Positions 43,018 through 47,174 of a DNA stretch of 47,174 nt are shown piece by piece. The DNA comes from Bacteroidales bacterium. GTDB taxonomy: Bacteria > Bacteroidota > Bacteroidia > Bacteroidales > UBA932. Within the stretch, counting starts at the first letter, position 1, and every line of letters starts with the position of its first letter. The notes beneath the pieces are model-generated. The model had not been told where the DNA came from. It ran no database searches and saw only the letters and a list, made by a program, of their open reading frames with translations. The translations under genes and the position numbers were made by a program. The stretch spans positions 1 through 47,174 of the forward strand of contig JAKSJP010000019.1 in assembly GCA_024398105.1 (NCBI GenBank), given 5' to 3'.

Positions 43018-43989
43018 ATGGATGAGATCAGAAACAATTTAGGAATAGGTGTCGCTTTTGTCAAGGGCCAGAAGACTCCTGTCAGGAAGTGCTGGCACTT
43101 CTATACGGACGGGAAGGCTGTTGATGTCATGTTCTACGACGACAGGGACTTTGCTGCCGGGCTGAACCGTATCCATGTGGTTCTTCAGGACTATGAGGTG
43201 ATAATTCTGGCTTTCTGCCTGATGGACACGCATATCCATTTTGTACTGTATGGGGAATTTGACGAATGCAACCGCTTCATCCATGAGTATTTACGAAGGA
43301 CGTCGGCTGCGATATCCCTTCGCCATGGGGACAGGAGCAAACTACAGGCTGCATCGGTCGGGTACCAGGTCATCAAGGACGATGGCTATCTGAAGACCGT
43401 GATCTGCTATGTCATCAAGAATCCGACGACAGCCGGAATGAAGTACTGTCCGACCGATTACCCGTGGTCGAGTGGTCCTCTCTATTTCCGTTCAAGCGGC
43501 TTCTGGTGCTCGCCACCTTGGTCAAGGCCGGGAGAGGACGGTCTTTTACGGTACCATGGTACCGAGAATCTGGCTGATCTTCCTGTTCGGGACCGCCGGT
43601 CGATGTTGCGGACCAGACAAGAATGGGTACGACCCGCCCAGGTGGTGGACGGAACCGTTTTCCCGGGCGCATTCGTCCGTTCCGATCTGGTGGAAGAAGT
43701 CTTCCGTACCCATAGAAGCTTTCAGTATTTCGTGGGTAGGACCAAAGATGATGACGTTGAGTTCAAGGATAGTTTCATATCCTATCTGTCCGTCCCTGTC
43801 CAGGAGATGCGTCAGCATAAGAACGAATTATGTATGAAGATGTTCGGTGAGAAGACGGTCAAGAAACTGTCGGTCCATCAGCGCTTGAAGCTGGCCAGGC
43901 GTCTCCGTTCCGGATATCAGTCTTCTCCTAGACAGATTGCCCGTCTCTGTGGTCTGGTCTATGATGAGGTCAAGGATAAGCTTGACTGA
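43018..43989 (+). CDS. REP-associated tyrosine transposase-like protein (Y1/RAYT type), copy 2
   Basis: This encodes a 323-residue protein clearly homologous to the product at 732-1694: both share WHFxTDGxAVDxMFYD, the metal motif MDTHIHFVLYGE (His72, His74 here), the candidate catalytic Tyr131 in CYVIKNPTTAG, and YPWSSGPLYF. The C-terminus is a helix-turn-helix-like segment (SPRQIARLCGLVYDEVKDK). It is intact but far from identical to copy 1, so these are long-diverged paralogues rather than a recent IS duplication. No terminal inverted repeats flank the gene itself. The perfect palindrome GGTACCATGGTACC lies inside at 43550-43563, in a variable region after the core. Confidence 0.87.
   Translation: MDEIRNNLGIGVAFVKGQKTPVRKCWHFYTDGKAVDVMFYDDRDFAAGLNRIHVVLQDYEVIILAFCLMDTHIHFVLYGEFDECNRFIHEYLRRTSAAISLRHGDRSKLQAASVGYQVIKDDGYLKTVICYVIKNPTTAGMKYCPTDYPWSSGPLYFRSSGFWCSPPWSRPGEDGLLRYHGTENLADLPVRDRRSMLRTRQEWVRPAQVVDGTVFPGAFVRSDLVEEVFRTHRSFQYFVGRTKDDDVEFKDSFISYLSVPVQEMRQHKNELCMKMFGEKTVKKLSVHQRLKLARRLRSGYQSSPRQIARLCGLVYDEVKDKLD
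43550..43563. repeat. Perfect palindrome GGTACCATGGTACC inside RAYT copy 2
   Basis: This 14-bp palindrome is identical to the one in folK but is read in another frame (RYHGTE). At the equivalent place in RAYT copy 1 (1171-1185) lies GCCATGGACCATGGC, a different palindrome on the same CCATGG core. Confidence 0.85.
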
Positions 43990-44060
43990 TGCCAGGAGGG
44001 ACTTTTTCCGTACAGAAACAAATTCTCCCTCAAGTAGTCGGCTCTATCTAATGTTTTTAC

Positions 44061-44068
44061 TAAATTTG
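44061..44068 (+). promoter_or_regulatory. -7 box for the sulfhydrylase-galK unit
   Basis: TAAATTTG matches TAnnTTTG, 37 bases before the ATG at 44106. The leader is too short for a SAM riboswitch. Confidence 0.5.
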
Positions 44069-44105
44069 TGAGATAAGTCGGAAACAATAAAACGAATACA
44101 AGATA

Positions 44106-45374
44106 ATGAAAAAGAACACAATCTGCATCCAGGGTGGATGGCAGCCGAAGAACGGCGAGGCCAGAGTCCTTCCAATCTATCAGAGCACAACCTTCAAGTA
44201 TGAGTCGAGCGCCGAGATGGGCAAGCTCTTCGACCTTGAGGCTGAAGGTTATTTCTACACCAGACTCGCAAATCCTACCAACGACGCAGTGGCAAAGAAG
44301 ATCGCTGACCTCGAAGGAGGCGTAGGCGCAATCCTCACATCATCAGGACAGGCTGCAAACTTCTATGCAGTGTTCAACATCTGCCAGGCAGGCGACCACC
44401 TCATCAGCACCTCTCAGATCTACGGCGGTACCTTCAACCTCTTCGGCGTGACCCTCAAGAAGCTCGGCATCGAGACAACATTCGTCGATGCGGACGCGAC
44501 ACCTGAGGAGATCGAGAAGGCATTCCGTCCAAACACAAAGTGCGTGTTCGGCGAGATGATCTCAAACCCTAGCATGAACGTCCTCGACCTCGAGAAATTC
44601 GCCACCCTCGCCCATGCCCATGGCGTTCCGCTCATCGTGGACAACACCTTCGCGACTCCTATCAACTGCCGTCCTTTCGAGTGGGGCGCAGACATCGTGA
44701 CACACTCTACCACAAAGTACATGGATGGACATGCCATGGTCGTAGGCGGTGTCGTTGTCGACAGCGGTAACTTCGACTGGGAGGCAAACGCAGAGAAGTT
44801 CCCAGGACTTACCACTCCGGATGACTCTTACCATGGTCTTACCTACACCAAGAGCTTCGGAAAGCTCGCATACATCACAAAGTGCACAGCTCAGCTCATG
44901 CGTGACCTCGGATCGATTCCGTCACCTATGAACGCCTTCCTTCTCAACGTAGGTCTCACAACCCTCCACCTCAGGATGGAGCGTCACTGCTCTAACGCCC
45001 TCAAGGTCGCTCAGTGGCTCCAGGACAACCCTAAGGTCGCTTGGGTGAAGTACTGTGACCTCCCTGGTGACAAGTACCATGATCTCCAGCAGAAGTACCT
45101 TCCAAACGGTAGCTGCGGCGTAATGTCATTCGGTCTCAAGGGCACCCGTGCCGACGCAGAGAAGTTCATGGACAACCTCAAGATGATCTGCATCGTGACC
45201 CATGTCGCAGACGCACGTACATGCGTCCTCCATCCTGCAAGCCATACCCATCGTCAGCTTACCGACGAGCAGCTTGTGGAGGCAGGTGTAGCACCGGATC
45301 TCATCCGTCTTTCAGTCGGCATCGAGGACGTGGAAGACATCATCGCTGATCTCGACCAGGCAATGAACGCATAG
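44106..45374 (+). CDS. O-acetylhomoserine sulfhydrylase-type PLP enzyme
   Basis: This encodes a 422-residue member of the Cys/Met-metabolism PLP family. The PLP lysine is Lys204 in STTKYMDGHAMVVGG, and Asp179 in LIVDNTFATP binds the ring nitrogen. The N-terminal YTRLANPTND and the C-terminal RLSVGIEDVEDIIADLDQA are family signatures. Length (about 420) and the insertion before the C-terminus fit O-acetylhomoserine sulfhydrylase (MetY), which makes homocysteine, better than cystathionine gamma-synthase (about 380). Activity toward O-succinylhomoserine cannot be excluded. The galK start codon follows one base after its stop codon. Confidence 0.88.
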   Translation: MKKNTICIQGGWQPKNGEARVLPIYQSTTFKYESSAEMGKLFDLEAEGYFYTRLANPTNDAVAKKIADLEGGVGAILTSSGQAANFYAVFNICQAGDHLISTSQIYGGTFNLFGVTLKKLGIETTFVDADATPEEIEKAFRPNTKCVFGEMISNPSMNVLDLEKFATLAHAHGVPLIVDNTFATPINCRPFEWGADIVTHSTTKYMDGHAMVVGGVVVDSGNFDWEANAEKFPGLTTPDDSYHGLTYTKSFGKLAYITKCTAQLMRDLGSIPSPMNAFLLNVGLTTLHLRMERHCSNALKVAQWLQDNPKVAWVKYCDLPGDKYHDLQQKYLPNGSCGVMSFGLKGTRADAEKFMDNLKMICIVTHVADARTCVLHPASHTHRQLTDEQLVEAGVAPDLIRLSVGIEDVEDIIADLDQAMNA

Positions 45375-45375
45375 T

Positions 45376-46521
45376 ATGAAAAGCACTATCAATCAGAAAT
45401 TCAACGAGTTGTTCGGCGGACATGGACGTATGTTCGCATCTGCCGGACGTGTAAACCTTATCGGCGAACACACTGACTACAACGGCGGATACGTCTTCCC
45501 AGGCGCAATCGACTGCGGTATCATGGCAGAGATCCGACCGAACGGCACTTCGAAGGTACGCCTCTACTCGATCGACTTCCAGGAGCAGGTCGAGTTCGGG
45601 CTCAACGAGGAGGACAAGCCAGCTCAGTCGTGGGCAAGCTATGTCTTCGGCGTCTGCCGCGAGACCATCAAGCGTGGCGGAAAAGTCGAGGGATTTGACG
45701 CCGTGTTTGCAGGAGACGTTCCTCTCGGAGCAGGTCTTTCGTCATCGGCAGCTCTCGAGAGCACCTTCGCATTTGCGCTCAACGAGCTTTTCGGAAACGG
45801 CTTCGACAAGTTCGAGCTGGCAAAGATCGGCCAGTCTACAGAGCATAACTACTGTGGCGTGAAGTGCGGTATCATGGACCAGTTCGCCTCGGTGTTCGGC
45901 AGGAAAGGAAGCCTCATAAGGCTCAACTGCAAGACTCTTGAGTATAAGTATTTCCCATTCGATCCTCAGGGCTACAAGGTAGTCCTTGTCGATTCATGCG
46001 TGAAGCATGAGCTCGCTTCATCGGCCTACAACAAGCGCCGTGAGTCATGCGAAAGGGCTTCAGCAGCTATAAAGAAGAACCATCCTGAGATCGACTGCCT
46101 CAGCGACTGCAAGCGAGTCTGGCTCGACGAGGTGCGTGGCGAGATCTCCCAGGAGGATTTCCTCAGGGCTGAATATGTGATCGGAGAGGTGCAGAGAGTG
46201 CTTGATGTCTGTGATGCACTCGAGAGAGGAGATTATGAGACTGTCGGAGAGCTCATGTACCAGACCCACTTCGGTCTCAGCCGCCTCTACGAGGTAAGCT
46301 GCGAGGAGCTTGACTTCCTCAACAAGCTTGCCCGCAAGTGTGACGTGACTGGCTCAAGAGTCATGGGCGGCGGCTTCGGTGGTTGCACCATCAACCTCGT
46401 CAAGGACGAGCTCTACGGTGCCTTCATCGATGCAGTCAACACCCAGTTCACCCAGAAGTTCGGACATGCGCCGAAGATCTACGATGTAGTCATCAGCGAC
46501 GGCGCAAGAGAGATCTGCTAG
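45376..46521 (+). CDS. galK: Galactokinase
   Basis: This encodes a 381-residue GHMP kinase that phosphorylates galactose at C1, the entry to the Leloir pathway. The galactokinase signature GRVNLIGEHTDYNGGYVFP (about 23-41), the ATP loop PLGAGLSSSAALES (about 116-129), and the third motif GGGFGGCTINLV (about 334-345) are all present. Length is normal. It starts one base after the sulfhydrylase-type gene, an unusual partner. No galT, galE or transporter is in the window. Confidence 0.96.
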   Translation: MKSTINQKFNELFGGHGRMFASAGRVNLIGEHTDYNGGYVFPGAIDCGIMAEIRPNGTSKVRLYSIDFQEQVEFGLNEEDKPAQSWASYVFGVCRETIKRGGKVEGFDAVFAGDVPLGAGLSSSAALESTFAFALNELFGNGFDKFELAKIGQSTEHNYCGVKCGIMDQFASVFGRKGSLIRLNCKTLEYKYFPFDPQGYKVVLVDSCVKHELASSAYNKRRESCERASAAIKKNHPEIDCLSDCKRVWLDEVRGEISQEDFLRAEYVIGEVQRVLDVCDALERGDYETVGELMYQTHFGLSRLYEVSCEELDFLNKLARKCDVTGSRVMGGGFGGCTINLVKDELYGAFIDAVNTQFTQKFGHAPKIYDVVISDGAREIC

Positions 46522-46665
46522 TCAGCGCCGGAGAGTTGCGTATTGAGTTAGCGAAGACAGCCATATCGTGAAGCTATAGCAATGTTGATTTTGATGTTGT
46601 TATAACTTTCGGTGTGGCTGTGTTTTTCATGGGACGTCAAGGGAGTTGCTTTGACGGCGGATTTC

Positions 46666-46706
46666 TTTGTATCTGAGATTCCGTGTCATATCTTTGCGGC
46701 AAAGAT
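46666..46706 (+). promoter_or_regulatory. Promoter overlapped by a palindrome
   Basis: TTTG (46666-46669), 19 bases, then TATCTTTG (46689-46696) match both Bacteroidota boxes. ATCTTTGC-G-GCAAAGAT (46690-46706) is a perfect palindrome covering the -7 box, as expected for a repressor operator. A second TATATTTG follows at 46750-46757. Confidence 0.6.
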
Positions 46707-46802
46707 GTAGAATCAAGAAGTTGTGCAGCGGTATGGCACAAGCTAAGGTTATATTTGCAAAAACAATAGTAATATGTAGGATCAAGACAGCAGACAATAA
46801 AA

Positions 46803-46838
46803 AATGGAGCCCCAGTCCGGCAAGATCAGTGCTCCATT
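46803..46838 (-). terminator. Hairpin with a minus-strand T-run
   Basis: AATGGAGC and GCTCCATT form an 8-bp perfect stem. On the minus strand it is followed by TTTTATTG, a terminator-like end for leftward transcription from the right edge. No minus-strand gene is recognised there. Confidence 0.4.
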
Positions 46839-46974
46839 AGGTGCCATTGAATTTTGGTACAACACAGGACCTTGTCAGCCCTGATTCCGTTATGGCGTGT
46901 CTAATTTAGGCATAATTCTGCGAAATCTCTGCAGGATTGCCTCAAATACGCGCCATACATACCTCCGATTCCCC

Positions 46975-47018
46975 TGTATAGGGCGAATTGTACCCTGATG
47001 TATGGGCGAACTGTGCCC
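46975..47018. repeat. Two imperfect direct repeats, operator-like
   Basis: TGTATAGGGCGAATTGTACCC (46975-46995, shown one base over the core) and TGTATGGGCGAACTGTGCCC (46999-47018) are close copies separated by three bases. Each has partial dyad symmetry (GGGC..GCCC). Confidence 0.6.
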
Positions 47019-47090
47019 AGTTCTTTCCGGCGGCGCAAGCTGCTTTACAGTTGAAAATTTCCTCTAAAAACAAAGTGAACATGGGAAATT

Positions 47091-47174
47091 TCATCAAATC
47101 CCTCCTCTCCGCTGAAAGGGGGAGCCTCTCAAGCAAGAGGTTATGCGGAATCATCGGCTGGCTTGGATGCACGG
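47091..47174 (+). CDS. Start of a possible phage-type small membrane protein (partial)
   Basis: An open frame from ATG 47091 runs off the window end after 28 codons. The peptide has FIKSLLSAERGSLSSKRLCG followed by a hydrophobic stretch (IIGWLG) that looks like the start of a membrane helix. This pattern recalls small prophage membrane proteins in Bacteroidales with an SSKR-CG-GWL segment; that recall is not verified. If right, a prophage or related element begins near the window end. Confidence 0.35.

Larger units (their letters stand above)
46522..47090. other. Non-coding region downstream of galK
   Basis: I see no convincing protein gene here. It contains a promoter-like pair (46666-46696), a hairpin (46803-46838), an imperfect hairpin (about 46893-46960, TATGGCG/CGCCATA arms) and two similar direct repeats (46975-47018). 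It could be an untranslated leader or an integration boundary. Confidence 0.6.

Noticed and set aside
43990-44105. SAM riboswitch before the sulfhydrylase gene
   Set aside because: The -7 box leaves a leader of only about 30 bases and no riboswitch core is seen.

Overview
The window looks like chromosomal DNA of a member of the Bacteroidota, most likely order Bacteroidales. The evidence is: promoter-like TAnnTTTG boxes (the Bacteroidota -7 element) upstream of many genes with almost no Shine-Dalgarno sequences; a fused SecDF; a PD40/SPOR envelope protein; a DUF4923-type protein; a Bacteroidota-style SdhA/SdhB pair; and the run coaX - outer-membrane protein - TPR protein - lptC - PpiD/SurA-like isomerase. 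I cannot fix the genus from sequence alone.

Layout. 1-700: a small lipoprotein gene and tRNA-Ser(GCT). 700-2420: an accessory island with a REP-associated (Y1/RAYT-type) transposase gene on the minus strand, two short tandem repeats and a nested set of palindromes. 2420-11540: a PD40/SPOR envelope protein (minus), then secDF and dnaE (plus). 11570-18000: a membrane-anchored AraC-type regulator, a DUF4923-type secreted protein, a ThiL-like kinase and a GH27 alpha-galactosidase (all minus), then a LytS/LytTR-type two-component pair (plus). 18000-30550: mostly minus-strand housekeeping genes (glyS, folK, a DUF59 Fe-S protein, sufE, sufS, mnmG, ybeY, sdhB, sdhA, ruvB), with ruvA and hflX on plus. 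30550-30820: an AT-rich gap with many DnaA-box-like 9-mers, a candidate replication origin. 30820-40270: plus-strand mfd, coaX, outer-membrane protein, TPR protein, lptC and PpiD-like genes. 40350-46520: ychF (minus), a secreted endonuclease/phosphatase-family protein, a REP-like palindrome cluster with a second RAYT gene, then an O-acetylhomoserine sulfhydrylase-type gene abutting galK. 46520-47174: mostly non-coding DNA with promoter- and operator-like repeats, and the start of a possible phage-type membrane protein cut by the window end.

How the genes work together. sufS-sufE-DUF59 form a tight Fe-S assembly operon with folK behind it. ruvA and ruvB encode Holliday-junction migration proteins but sit 7 kb apart. 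The mfd-to-ppiD run serves transcription-coupled repair, CoA synthesis and outer-membrane/LPS biogenesis. The AraC regulator, GH27 enzyme, two-component system and galK are consistent with galactoside use, but no shared regulation can be shown.

The most interesting signals are not classical genes. (1) A candidate oriC at about 30.55-30.82 kb coincides with a switch from mainly minus-strand to mainly plus-strand genes, and lies 7-9 kb from three parS-like 16-mers. (2) Two divergent RAYT genes each have their own cluster of inverted repeats just upstream. (3) A palindrome built on CCATGGTACC recurs inside unrelated genes, often in linkers that look inserted, and one perfect copy lies inside a RAYT gene.
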